NCBI RefSeq assembly: GCF_005377625.1
Contig: NZ_CP040098.1
Span: 3,027,279 to 3,091,278, forward strand
Direction: 5' to 3'
DNA from: Desulfoglaeba alkanexedens ALDC
GTDB taxonomy: Bacteria > Desulfobacterota > Syntrophobacteria > Syntrophobacterales > DSM-9756
Length of the DNA stretch: 64,000 nucleotides
In this document: positions 1-7,993 of the stretch, piece by piece
Layout of the letters: every line of letters starts with the position of its first letter
Numbering within the stretch: position 1 is the first letter of the stretch
Position numbers and translations under genes: made by a program
Notes under the pieces: model-generated
The model's database searches: none
Seen by the model: the letters and a program-made list of their open reading frames with translations, nothing else
Told to the model about the DNA's origin: nothing

Positions 1-351
1 CGGGAAGGGACACCGCCTGTACCGGCATGCCTTGAGTTTTACTCCGACTTCCTGAGTTTCGCCGGTTTCCGGCCCGTGCCGTCGGTTTCCAGGATGAGGC
101 GGTGCCTCTTCTGGCAGACGACGCTCCTTCGGGCCTTCACGGATCCGCGGTTCACCCGCTGGCAGGAAAGGCTGCTCACGGAGCGACTGACCAAGAGGCT
201 GGGAACGCTCCTCGTTCCGCCGCCCGGAAGCGGCATCCAAATCGTGGACGGGCGGAGACCCGCCGCGTCTGAAGGCCGGGATCCGGCCACAGCCTCGTTT
301 TTGGCGTCTTCCGTCATTTACCTGAGCGAACGGCTGCGTGAGCTTTTCTGA
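1..351 (+). CDS. C-terminal part of an unrecognised protein (cut by window edge)
   Basis: An open frame enters from the left edge and runs to a TGA at 349-351, giving about 116 residues. Codon choice is coherent (mostly C or G in third positions) and the peptide is rich in aromatic and arginine residues (FYSDF, RFTRWQERLLTERL), which reads more like a real protein than either minus-strand alternative. It would overlap the convergent transketolase 3' end by 38 bases. I do not recognise the family. It may still be a chance frame. Confidence 0.35.
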   Translation, partial: REGTPPVPACLEFYSDFLSFAGFRPVPSVSRMRRCLFWQTTLLRAFTDPRFTRWQERLLTERLTKRLGTLLVPPPGSGIQIVDGRRPAASEGRDPATASFLASSVIYLSERLRELF

Positions 352-2275
352 AGGCGTCCAGGATTGCCGGGGCATCGAGCCCTTCCATGCGGTAGAGCTC
401 CCGGGGGGCGCCGGAATGCCCGTAGTGTTTGACTCCGAGGCGGACCAGGCGGCAGGAAACGGCCCGGTCGGCCAGGACTCCAGCGACTCGGGCGCCGAGC
501 CCGGTTTCCACGTGGTGGTCTTCCACCGTGAGGATCAAGCCGGTTCCCGCAGCTTCGATGACGGCGTCTTCGTCCAGGGGCTTGATGGAGGCGCAGTTGA
601 CGACGGCCACCTTGAGTCCGTCTTCTTCTTCGAGCAGCCTCTGAGCCTCCAGGGCTATGGCCACCATGGGGCCGTACGCGAGGATCGCCCCGTCGCTTCC
701 CCGCCGCACCCAGTCGGCCCGGCCCGGTCGAAAACGATAGTCGCCGCCGTAGAGGGGGACGCCGTCTCTGTCGGTCAGCACGGGGGTCTTGGAGCGGCCC
801 ATGCCCACGAAGCAGTTGCCGGGATGTTGGGCCGCGTGGCGTACGATGCGGTCGGTCTGGTTGGGATCCGCCGGAATGAAGATGGAAAAGTGGTACAGGT
901 TCTGCAAAAGGCCGATGTAGTCGATGCACTGATGGGTCTGGCCGTCCTCGCCCACGTCCAGGCCCAGGTGCGTACAGACCAGCTTCAGCTGGGACCCGTT
1001 GATGTCGTTCAGTCGATGCTGGTTGTAGACTTCGCTCACGCCGAAGACGCCGAAGGTGCTGAAAAAGACGGCGAACCCTTCGCGGCTCACGGCCCCGGAA
1101 ACCGTGGCGGTGTGGTGTTCCTGAATGCCGGCTTCAAAGAACGCATCAGGCGAAACCTTGTGGAACCCCTTCATCTTCACCGACCCTTCCAGGTCGCAGC
1201 TGAAGCCCAGTATTTTCGGCGTGTCTCCGGTGTTGTTCAGCCGTGCCAGGTCCTCCAGGGCCGCTCCATAGGCCGACCGATTGTCGATGCGCACGTCGGC
1301 CCCGTACTCCCGCGGTGAGCCCTCATGGATTTCGGGGTATGGAATAGCCGGGCAGTAAGCGCTCTGAAACAGGCGGTGGTGCCGGCGCTTTTCCTGGAAG
1401 GATGCCAGGGCGTTTTCCATGCCCAGTTCGGCGAAGGCGCGTTCCGCCTCGTCTTCGGTCAGAGCGCACCCGTGGTAGTGGGCGTTGTTTTCCATGAAAG
1501 AGATGCCTTTTCCCATGACCGTCCGCGCCACGATGACCGAAGGGCGCGCCGGGTCGGGAACGTCCCGCCGATGGACGCGGCGGAGGGCGTCGAAAATTTC
1601 CCGGTAATCGTGGCCGTCTTCCACTGAAATCACGTTCCAGCCGCTAGCGGCGTATTCGTCCCGGATCCTCTGCGGCATAACCGTTTGGGTGTCTCCGCCG
1701 ATCTGGAGCCGATTCCGATCCACGATCCCCAGCAGGTTGCTCAGTTTGTACTTCCAAGCGAAGCGTCTCGCTTCCGAAACCTGGCCCTTCTGCTGTTCGC
1801 CGTCTCCCATGAGCGCGGCCACGCGGGCGTCCCGTTGTCGCAGTCTGAGGGCCAGGGCCATACCGGTGGCCGCCGAGAGCCCCTGGCCCAGGTTGCCCGT
1901 GTTCCATTCCACCCCCGGCACGCAGGTTTCCACGTGCCCGGCGAAGGAAGAGCCTGCGCGGCGGAATTCGAGAAGCATGGCGTCTTCCGCGATGTAGCCG
2001 AATTCGCAGAGAACGGCATAGACGCCGGGGCTGATGTGTCCCATGCTGACGATCAGCCGGTCGCGCTCCGTCCAGCCGGGATCGTGGGGCCTGTGCCGAA
2101 GGGTGCTGTAGAGCATGAGGAGCAGGTGGAGCGACGACATGGAGCCGCCCGGATGGCCGCTTCCGGCCAACGTGGTGCTCAAAATGATGCGCCGCACGCA
2201 ACGGCGCCACATATCGTCCAGGGTCTTCAGTTGATCGTCAGTGAGCTTCTCCTGGTCGAGAGAAATCGCCGGCAT
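314..2275 (-). CDS. tkt: Transketolase, full-length single chain
   Basis: The 653-residue protein transfers two-carbon ketol units with thiamine diphosphate and Mg2+ in the non-oxidative pentose phosphate pathway. The N-terminal half has the GHPGGSMS segment and the ThDP motif GDGEQQKGQVSEA followed by the NRLQ metal-binding stretch. The second half is the pyrimidine-binding domain, with GIQEHHTATVSGA, followed by the C-terminal domain. I chose the ATG at 2275 because AGGAGGGAG lies just upstream; a longer frame starts at 2302. It is cytoplasmic. Full length (typical bacterial enzymes have 620-670 residues) means it is not the split N/C-subunit type seen in some anaerobes. Confidence 0.93.
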   Translation of the reverse strand: MPAISLDQEKLTDDQLKTLDDMWRRCVRRIILSTTLAGSGHPGGSMSSLHLLLMLYSTLRHRPHDPGWTERDRLIVSMGHISPGVYAVLCEFGYIAEDAMLLEFRRAGSSFAGHVETCVPGVEWNTGNLGQGLSAATGMALALRLRQRDARVAALMGDGEQQKGQVSEARRFAWKYKLSNLLGIVDRNRLQIGGDTQTVMPQRIRDEYAASGWNVISVEDGHDYREIFDALRRVHRRDVPDPARPSVIVARTVMGKGISFMENNAHYHGCALTEDEAERAFAELGMENALASFQEKRRHHRLFQSAYCPAIPYPEIHEGSPREYGADVRIDNRSAYGAALEDLARLNNTGDTPKILGFSCDLEGSVKMKGFHKVSPDAFFEAGIQEHHTATVSGAVSREGFAVFFSTFGVFGVSEVYNQHRLNDINGSQLKLVCTHLGLDVGEDGQTHQCIDYIGLLQNLYHFSIFIPADPNQTDRIVRHAAQHPGNCFVGMGRSKTPVLTDRDGVPLYGGDYRFRPGRADWVRRGSDGAILAYGPMVAIALEAQRLLEEEDGLKVAVVNCASIKPLDEDAVIEAAGTGLILTVEDHHVETGLGARVAGVLADRAVSCRLVRLGVKHYGHSGAPRELYRMEGLDAPAILDAFRKAHAAVRSGK

Positions 2276-2562
2276 GAATCTCCCTCCTCCTGCTCGGGCC
2301 ACGGCGGCAGGGTCCTCCGCGGCAATCCACGAAACGGCCCCGTGGGTCCGCGTGTCCCCCGGGGCTCGCCATCATACGCCTTGGACCTTGTTCGGGAATA
2401 CGTCTCACGGCCTTATTGTGGTAGCCGGCTTGCCGGCGACCCCCATCGCGGAGAAGGCCGCTCCTGGAAAGGCTTCGGGTCGCTGGGCGTATCTCGCCGA
2501 CCAGGCTCCCAAGCTGCAATGGCCGAAACCGGATGTTCCTGGATGTTCGCGGATCCGGATCT
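2276..2562. other. Intergenic stretch with a REP-like palindrome
   Basis: No gene is visible between the transketolase start and the Mrp stop. The stretch holds a REP-like palindrome around 2420-2440 (GTAGCCGGCTTGCCGGCGAC), which recurs near 22845, 35085, 35122, 49915 and 62620. The frames that cross it are antisense shadows. Confidence 0.6.
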
Positions 2563-3450
2563 TCAGTGGACGGTGGTTTCGCGCAGTCCACCGCCCGCTC
2601 GATCTTGGCGTGACACCTTTTTCAGAACCGCGTCCGCCAGGTCATGCACCGCTGTTTTGAACGGGGATTCCAATGCGTCTTCCAGGACAGGCCTTCCCGC
2701 GTCGCCGCCTTCCACAACCGAGGGGTCGAAGGGGAGCGAACCCAGGAAGTCGATTTTCATCCGTTCGGCGGTCTTTTCGCCTCCGCCGGTCCGAAAGATG
2801 GGGATGAACCGATTGCAATGAGGGCAGTAAAGCCCGGCCATGTTTTCCACCAGGCCGGCGATGTCCAGGTTCACCTTCTTGCAGAAGTTGATGGATTTCC
2901 GGACGTCGGCGAGAGCCACCTCCTGGGGGGTCGTGACGATGACGGCCTGAGCGTCCGGGATCAGCTGGGCGATGCTGAGCGGTTCATCGCCGGTTCCGGG
3001 CGGGCAGTCGATAACCAGGAAGTCCAAGTCGTTCCAGGAACACTCCGCGATGAACTGTTGGATCACACCATGCTTAAGCGGTCCCCGCCAGATGACCGCG
3101 GAATCCGTATCTTCCATCATGGATTCGATGCTCACCACCTTCAGATTCGGCCGGTATTCGTGAGGGACGATTTCCTGGTCGGGGGTGATGCGCAGGAGGC
3201 CGTGGAGACCGAGCATCTTGGGCACGCTAGGGCCGTGAAGGTCGATGTCCAGGAGTCCCACCTGGTAGCCCTTTTGAGCCAGGGCCAGGGCCAGATACAC
3301 CGCAACGCTGCTCTTACCGACGCCGCCCTTGCCGCTCATCACGATCAGCTTGTGCCTGATGCGTTCGAGCTTGCACTTCAACACGTCTTCCCGTGAATGT
3401 TTGTCTTTGCTTTCGCAATGTTCACACGACTTCGAATCACACGTTCCCAT
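2563..3450 (-). CDS. mrp: Mrp/NBP35-family iron-sulfur cluster carrier ATPase
   Basis: This is a 295-residue P-loop ATPase of the Mrp/NBP35/ApbC group, which carries 4Fe-4S clusters to apo-proteins in the cytoplasm. The deviant Walker A GKGGVGKSS lies near residue 40, followed by the SIMIBI-type DIDLHGPSVPKMLG stretch and the DCPPGTGDE switch. A CPHC pair occurs near residue 215 in the position of the bridging Fe-S cysteines. An extra N-terminal cysteine cluster (C4, C9, C12) resembles the N-terminal ferredoxin-like motif of eukaryotic NBP35. The gene is divergent from the zinc-ribbon gene at 3581, and a good promoter lies between them. Confidence 0.92.
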   Translation of the reverse strand: MGTCDSKSCEHCESKDKHSREDVLKCKLERIRHKLIVMSGKGGVGKSSVAVYLALALAQKGYQVGLLDIDLHGPSVPKMLGLHGLLRITPDQEIVPHEYRPNLKVVSIESMMEDTDSAVIWRGPLKHGVIQQFIAECSWNDLDFLVIDCPPGTGDEPLSIAQLIPDAQAVIVTTPQEVALADVRKSINFCKKVNLDIAGLVENMAGLYCPHCNRFIPIFRTGGGEKTAERMKIDFLGSLPFDPSVVEGGDAGRPVLEDALESPFKTAVHDLADAVLKKVSRQDRAGGGLRETTVH

Positions 3451-3503
3451 GATCCAAGCTCCCTTCCACCGGATAACTGTTGCCGGATCGGTCAGCCGCG
3501 GCT

Positions 3504-3532
3504 AATCTAAAGGGTCTGTCCGTCAATGTCAA
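3504..3532 (-). promoter_or_regulatory. Sigma-70-like promoter for mrp
   Basis: Read on the minus strand, TTGACA (3527-3532) and TAGATT (3504-3509) are separated by exactly 17 bases. They lie 54 bases upstream of the mrp ATG at 3450. The -35 box is perfect. Confidence 0.6.
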
Positions 3533-3580
3533 CCGAGACTCTCGGCGCCCCAGGGTTGAAGTGTTTGCGGAGGTGAAGCT

Positions 3581-3796
3581 ATGCCGATCTACGAGTATCA
3601 TTGCTGCAGCTGTGGTAAGGACTTCGAAACGTTTGTGTGGTCTTCCAGGGACGAAGGAAAGGTCGTCTGTCCCGCCTGCGGGAAAGACGACGTGAAGCGC
3701 CTCTTGTCTTCGTTTTCGTGTCAGGGCAGTCTGACGAATGCGGCGGGTGCCGGATCCGCTTCCGGCTGCGGCGGTGGGCTGGGCGGCTTCAGCTGA
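3581..3796 (+). CDS. FmdB-family zinc-ribbon protein
   Basis: This 71-residue protein starts MPIYEYHC and has the paired knuckles CxxC near residues 9-12 and CPAC near 31-34 that define the FmdB/CxxC_CxxC_SSSS regulatory-protein family. Its tail is Gly/Ser/Cys-rich (SGCGGGLGG). The ATG is preceded by GGAGGTGAA. Members are small and cytoplasmic, presumably zinc-binding, and of poorly known function; the name derives from a suspected role in amidase or formamidase regulation. It is divergent from mrp. A second, longer FmdB-type protein is at 7414. Confidence 0.85.
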   Translation: MPIYEYHCCSCGKDFETFVWSSRDEGKVVCPACGKDDVKRLLSSFSCQGSLTNAAGAGSASGCGGGLGGFS

Positions 3797-3910
3797 GCGT
3801 GACCGGCGACTCGGCGGTGCGCCGAAGCGGTGGTGTCCCAATTGGCGCGACCCGCGGGTGCTTTCCCGCAGGCTGTGGAACGTAAACGGTGGAAAAAGGA
3901 GTGTTTCGCC

Positions 3911-4003
3911 ATGAATTGGGAAATTTTGATCCCCGTGGGGATAGTGGTGGGATGGGTGGTGCTCAACCGCTGGATTCTCCCCAAGATGGGTATTTCCACG
4001 TGA
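3911..4003 (+). CDS. 30-residue single-pass membrane microprotein
   Basis: This is a short frame, below usual ORF cutoffs, encoding MNWEILIPVGIVVGWVVLNR and ten more residues (WILPKMGIST). Residues 4-23 form a clear hydrophobic helix with a basic residue at each turn to the tail. AAAGGAG sits nine bases before the ATG, a good ribosome-binding site. It lies between the FmdB-like gene and the convergent carboxypeptidase gene. The Shine-Dalgarno sequence plus compact hydrophobicity makes a real membrane microprotein likely. No function can be assigned. Confidence 0.55.
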   Translation: MNWEILIPVGIVVGWVVLNRWILPKMGIST

Positions 4004-4096
4004 ATATCGCCTCGATGTGGAATCGGTGATTCCAAGGCCGGGAAGAGTTCCATCAAGAACGCGCCTGAGCGATGATCTTCCGGATCGGTAGCGGGG

Positions 4097-4122
4097 CCGC
4101 CGGGTGTGAGAAGTCCCGGCGG
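4097..4122. terminator. GC-rich hairpin between convergent genes
   Basis: CCGCCGGG (4097-4104) pairs perfectly with CCCGGCGG (4115-4122) across a 10-base loop. It lies just beyond the stop of the minus-strand carboxypeptidase gene and downstream of the plus-strand microprotein. There is no T-run on either side, so intrinsic termination is uncertain. Confidence 0.35.
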
Positions 4123-4137
4123 AATCCGGTACCGCAT

Positions 4138-5421
4138 TCAGAACCGGCGGGGGTGAAAGCGGGCGGCTGAGCGGCGCTTACGGTTGCGCCTGCGGAGGGC
4201 CAGCAGCGCAAGGAAAACCAGGGCTGCGGCCCCGACGGCAATCCCGCCCGTGACCGCCCCGATCCGGCCCCAGTTCCAGTCCTCGGCCTTCAGCAGGGAA
4301 TGCCACGCCCGGACAAAAACGCCGGCCTGGGGGATGTCCTCCCGGCTCACCAGGTCGATGACCCGCGGTTCCCCGTCTCCAACCGTGATCACCGCGGAAC
4401 CGATCACAGCGCCGGTTCCGATCGGCGCAGTCACCGATTCGGGCAGTCTGAGTTCCGTGCGGACGGCATCTTTCATGGCCGCCGGTACAACAAAACCTTC
4501 AGCGGAAGCCGGGAAGAGTTCCAGGGAGTCCTTTACGCCTTTCCAAACCCTGACGGCGGCCACCGGCTTTCCGGGCTCAAACGGCTGCAGCAGGACGTAA
4601 GACCGGAAGCCGTAATTCAACAGCTTCTGCGCTTCCGCTTCCCGGACGGAGGGGCTCTTGGCGCCCATGACCACGGCCAGCAGCCGCATGCCGTCTCTGA
4701 GCGAGGTGGCGGCCAGGTGATAGCCGGCCGCCGCCACGTAGCCGGTTTTCAACCCATCCACCGTTGGGTCTTTTGTAAGGAGGTGGTTCCGGTTGGGTTG
4801 GGTGATGTTGTTGTAGGAGTATTCCAGCATGGAATGGAAACGGAGCGCTTCGGGAAACCGTCTCAAATAGGCGGTGGCAAGGGTCGCCATGTCCCGGGCG
4901 GTGGTGATCTGTTCCGGGTGAGGGAGTCCGTGGGGGTTCCGGAACCGGGTGGCGGTCATGCCCAGTTCCTCGGCCTTGCGGTTCATGGCGTCGACGAAGC
5001 CTTCCACGGTGCCGTAGAGGTGTTCGGCCACGGCCACGCAGGCGTCGTTTCCCGATACCACGGCAATACCCTTCACGAGGTCTTCCAGCGGGACCCGGGT
5101 TCCTACTTCGATGAACATCTTGGATCCACCGGTCCGCCAGGCCTTTTCACTGATCCAGACCGCGTCGTTCCATTTGGCCGTTCCATGTTCCACGGCCTCG
5201 AAAACCAGGTAAAGGGTCATCAGCTTCGTGAAGGAGGCGGGTTCGATGGGAACGTCGGGGGCCTGTTCCAGTAGGACCGTCCCCGTCGAAACTTCAACGA
5301 GAAAGGCCGAGACCGCCTCGACCTGGACCGGTTGGGAAGCCGGGACCGGCGACGGGGAGAGCATCGAGGCGGCCACGAGCCAGAAAAGCGCCACTGAGAT
5401 GGGGATTCGGCGAAACGTCAT
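4138..5421 (-). CDS. dacA: D-alanyl-D-alanine carboxypeptidase (PBP5/DacA family)
   Basis: This 427-residue penicillin-binding protein trims the terminal D-Ala from peptidoglycan stem peptides in the periplasm. All three serine-hydrolase motifs are visible: SFTK (nucleophile and general base), SGN in VVSGNDA, and KTG in GLKTGYV. A signal peptide covers about the first 27 residues. After the catalytic domain comes a PBP5-type C-terminal domain, then a transmembrane helix and a very basic tail, rather than PBP5's amphipathic anchor. I chose the ATG at 5421 (GGAG nine bases upstream) over an upstream arginine-rich extension to 5523. Confidence 0.92.
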   Translation of the reverse strand: MTFRRIPISVALFWLVAASMLSPSPVPASQPVQVEAVSAFLVEVSTGTVLLEQAPDVPIEPASFTKLMTLYLVFEAVEHGTAKWNDAVWISEKAWRTGGSKMFIEVGTRVPLEDLVKGIAVVSGNDACVAVAEHLYGTVEGFVDAMNRKAEELGMTATRFRNPHGLPHPEQITTARDMATLATAYLRRFPEALRFHSMLEYSYNNITQPNRNHLLTKDPTVDGLKTGYVAAAGYHLAATSLRDGMRLLAVVMGAKSPSVREAEAQKLLNYGFRSYVLLQPFEPGKPVAAVRVWKGVKDSLELFPASAEGFVVPAAMKDAVRTELRLPESVTAPIGTGAVIGSAVITVGDGEPRVIDLVSREDIPQAGVFVRAWHSLLKAEDWNWGRIGAVTGGIAVGAAALVFLALLALRRRNRKRRSAARFHPRRF

Positions 5422-5494
5422 AAGGGTGACTCCAGGAGACTCCTTTGCGTTGCTTGAACGGGGAAAGCGGCGTCTTCGGGCGCCCCGCGGTCGG

Positions 5495-5735
5495 TCAGAG
5501 CCTGGGCAGCAGGCTCTCTTCATCTCTGAATTCCGATACGGAGCGTTCCCTGCGGGTCAATTCCAACTTGTTGAGGCCGTCCACGAAGGCCTTGGCGCTC
5601 GCGAGCACGATGTCCGTGTCCACGCCCAGGGCCTGGACCAGGCGGCCTTCCTATTCCATCCGAACGGTGATTTCCCTCTGAGCGTCGGTGCCGGCCGTGG
5701 CGGTCCTCACTTCGCACGGGAACCGCTGACACGGC
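5495..5735 (-). pseudogene. Remnant of the 2-isopropylmalate synthase (leuA) C-terminal domain
   Basis: Read on the minus strand, this frame gives GTDAQREITVRME, then a TAG, then EGRLVQALGVDTDIVLASAK followed by AFVDGLNKLE and a natural TGA. This matches the end of the LeuA regulatory domain, where family members have a GADTDIIVASAKAY-type stretch and end near ALNKL. The TAG replaces what is normally a Tyr codon, and upstream the similarity fades into the signal-peptide-like sequence near 5740. It is a truncated, nonsense-mutated fragment lying just upstream of the carboxypeptidase start. Confidence 0.65.
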
Positions 5736-5835
5736 GGCGAGCAACAGGAAAACCGAGCGCGTGCCGGAGTGTTGCAGGAGCGCGGCGCCTTGTCAACTCG
5801 TTTCCCTTATCGGGAAAGGAGGGGTGATTTTTCTG

Positions 5836-5863
5836 TTGCATTCGGAAAGCGCTTATGTATATT
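5836..5863 (+). promoter_or_regulatory. Candidate sigma-70 promoter for speD-speE
   Basis: TTGCAT (5836-5841) and TATATT (5858-5863) are spaced by 16 bases in the AT-richer stretch upstream of speD, leaving a leader of about 130 bases. No other convincing feature was found in the gap. Confidence 0.4.
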
Positions 5864-6002
5864 AAGGTCCGTTTGGCTCGCCTCCATTTATGGCGCGTGT
5901 TCGGTGAGGTCGTCGATCTCCCCCCCATGAATAGGAGGTTTTTCTTTTTTGTCAACCCAGGGATAAAGGGTTCACCCATGACGTGAGGAAGCAGAGAAGA
6001 AG

Positions 6003-6383
6003 ATGAAATCACTAGGAAAACACTTGATTGTGGAACTGTACCATTGTGATGCGTATCGAATCAACCAGGTGGAGGAAGTGGAACGCATCCTGGTCGAGGC
6101 GGTCAACATCTCCAAAGCCACCATTGTCCAACCGGTTTTCCACCAGTTTTCCCCTCACGGCGTGAGCGGCGTCGTCGTCATCGCCGAATCCCATTTTTCC
6201 ATACACACGTGGCCTGAATTCGGCTACTGCGCCCTCGACATCTTCACGTGCGGCGATCAGATCGATTCGGACGCGTCCCTGCGTTACATCAAGAAGGAAC
6301 TTCAAGCCGAGAGCCTGTTTGTCACAGAAATGCGGCGGGGCATGCTCGACATCCCCACGGAGCGCTTGAGGCATAAACCGTGA
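6003..6383 (+). CDS. speD: S-adenosylmethionine decarboxylase proenzyme
   Basis: This 126-residue pyruvoyl enzyme of the short class 1B type makes decarboxylated AdoMet, the aminopropyl donor for polyamine synthesis. The self-cleavage site is the Glu62-Ser63 bond in AESHFSIHTWPE; Ser63 becomes the pyruvoyl group. The catalytic His (HTW) and Cys83 (FTCGD) are present. The GAGGAAG ribosome site precedes ATG 6003. Its stop overlaps the speE GTG start by four bases, so the two are translationally coupled. Confidence 0.93.
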   Translation: MKSLGKHLIVELYHCDAYRINQVEEVERILVEAVNISKATIVQPVFHQFSPHGVSGVVVIAESHFSIHTWPEFGYCALDIFTCGDQIDSDASLRYIKKELQAESLFVTEMRRGMLDIPTERLRHKP

Positions 6384-7303
6384 GCAAGCGTCCGGCATCG
6401 CATCACCTGCGATACCGCGAGCCCGCCCACGAAGGAGAAGCCATCGAGTATCTGTGCAAGAGGGTGATCTACCGGGGACGCTCGCGGTTCCAGGCGATCG
6501 ACATCATCGAAACGCAGCTGCACGGGCGGATGCTTTTCCTGGACGGTATCGCCCAGTCGTCGGAGATGGACGAGTTCATCTATCACGAGATGCTCGTCCA
6601 TCCGGCGCTGCTCAGCGTGTCCCGCCCAGAGGCGGTCCTGGTGATCGGGGGTGCGGAAGGCGCGACGGTTCGGGAAGTCTTGCGCCACCAAAGCGTCCGT
6701 CGGGTGGTGATGGTGGACATCGACGGCCAGTTGATCGAGGTGTGCCGGGAACACCTTCCCGGCTGGCACGCCGGCGCCTTCGAAGATCCCAGGCTGGAGG
6801 TGGTCGTGGAGGACGGCCGGCGGTACCTGGAGCGCGTCGAGGACTCCTTCGACGCGATCCTGGTGGACCTGAGCGATCCTCTGGAAGGTAGCCCCGCGGT
6901 GTATCTGTTCACCAGCGAATTTTATCGGCGCGTGCGCGAGCGGTTGAATCCGGGCGGAGCCGCGGCGTTCCAGGGAGAAGGGGTCAGCCCTCAGCAGGTG
7001 GAACTGCACGCTCGCATGGTCAACACCCTGAAGAGCGTGTTTCCGGTGGTTCAACCATATCCGTATTTCATCCACAGTTTTCATCGCCCGGATGCCCACA
7101 TCCTGGTTCCGCTGGACCCCGCCTGGTCGCAAGCGAAGTTCGTCGAAAGCGTCCGGAACTGCGGCCTTCCGCTCCGTTACCTTTCCCCCGAAACGGCTCG
7201 GGCCATGTTCTGCCTTCCGCCTTATCTCTGGAAGGCCTACGAGCGGTACTCCCGGATCATCACCGACGACGACCCGAGTCCGGAAAGGAAAGCCGGCGGC
7301 TGA
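6380..7303 (+). CDS. speE: Polyamine aminopropyltransferase, thermospermine-synthase-like
   Basis: This 307-residue aminopropyltransferase starts with GTG in a GTGA overlap with speD. The decarboxylated-AdoMet pocket reads GGAEGATVREVLRH, and the acidic loop reads LVDLSDPLEGSPAVYLFTSEFY. Both resemble the ACL5/thermospermine-synthase branch (GEGxxxREILRH, DLxDPxEGxPxxxLYT) more than E. coli-type spermidine synthase (GGGDGG, DSTDP). The likely product is a long or branched polyamine such as thermospermine, but substrate choice cannot be settled from sequence alone. It forms an operon with speD. Confidence 0.85.
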   Translation: MSKRPASHHLRYREPAHEGEAIEYLCKRVIYRGRSRFQAIDIIETQLHGRMLFLDGIAQSSEMDEFIYHEMLVHPALLSVSRPEAVLVIGGAEGATVREVLRHQSVRRVVMVDIDGQLIEVCREHLPGWHAGAFEDPRLEVVVEDGRRYLERVEDSFDAILVDLSDPLEGSPAVYLFTSEFYRRVRERLNPGGAAAFQGEGVSPQQVELHARMVNTLKSVFPVVQPYPYFIHSFHRPDAHILVPLDPAWSQAKFVESVRNCGLPLRYLSPETARAMFCLPPYLWKAYERYSRIITDDDPSPERKAGG

Positions 7304-7413
7304 GCGAGCCGTGCGGCGGCGGTGCGAAACGCCCGCCCTCATTTGTCCGGCGACCGATCGAACCGTGACGGGACTTCGAGACCACGGCTTCACACGAAGG
7401 GGGTAGAGCGCCC

Positions 7414-7782
7414 ATGCCCATCTATGAATTCCGATGTGTGAAATGCGGTAGAAAGAACGAGTTCATCACGCTTCGGGTTTCGGAACCCGTACCCGAAAAT
7501 TGCCGTTTTTGCGGCGAAAATTCACTCCAGCGCGTGCCGTCCCGGGTGAGGATCCGCCTGTCCGAGGAAACGCGGCTGGAGCGCCTGGCCGACCCCGGGC
7601 GCCTGGGCGCACTCGACGAAGATGATCCCAAGAGCATCGCTCGGTTCATGAAAGCCATGAGCCACGAGATGGGCGACGAGTTCGACGAGGACGTGGACGC
7701 CATGGTCGAAGAAGCCATGGAAGAGGAGGCGCGGGGCGCGGAAACGGAGGATGCCGGCGAAGTTCCCATGGACGATCTGTGA
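7414..7782 (+). CDS. FmdB-like zinc ribbon with acidic tail
   Basis: This 122-residue protein begins MPIYEFRCVKCGRKNEF and has a second knuckle CRFC, giving a four-cysteine zinc ribbon in the first 35 residues as in the FmdB family. The rest is helical and strongly acidic (EEAMEEEARGAETED). It is about 50 residues longer than the copy at 3581. The tail could bind a basic partner. Function is unknown. It follows speE by 110 bases. Confidence 0.75.
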   Translation: MPIYEFRCVKCGRKNEFITLRVSEPVPENCRFCGENSLQRVPSRVRIRLSEETRLERLADPGRLGALDEDDPKSIARFMKAMSHEMGDEFDEDVDAMVEEAMEEEARGAETEDAGEVPMDDL

Positions 7783-7993
7783 AGCCCGGCGGACTCAGCT
7801 TCCCGGTAACGATTCCCGGCTGCGGCCCGTTGGAAGCCGCGGCGGCGATGTTTCAACCCCCGGCATGAGGCGTTCCTTACGTGCCGTTTGCGAACCGCCC
7901 CCCTTCGCGAAAAAGCGGACACCCGATCCCCAAAAATGAGAAGAGTATTCTCAGACAGCCTCTTACAACAGGGATCGGCATGCTGGGTCTGCC

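Noticed and set aside
338-1318. Long plus-strand frame of 326 codons
   Set aside because: It is antisense to the clear transketolase gene and has no recognisable motif.
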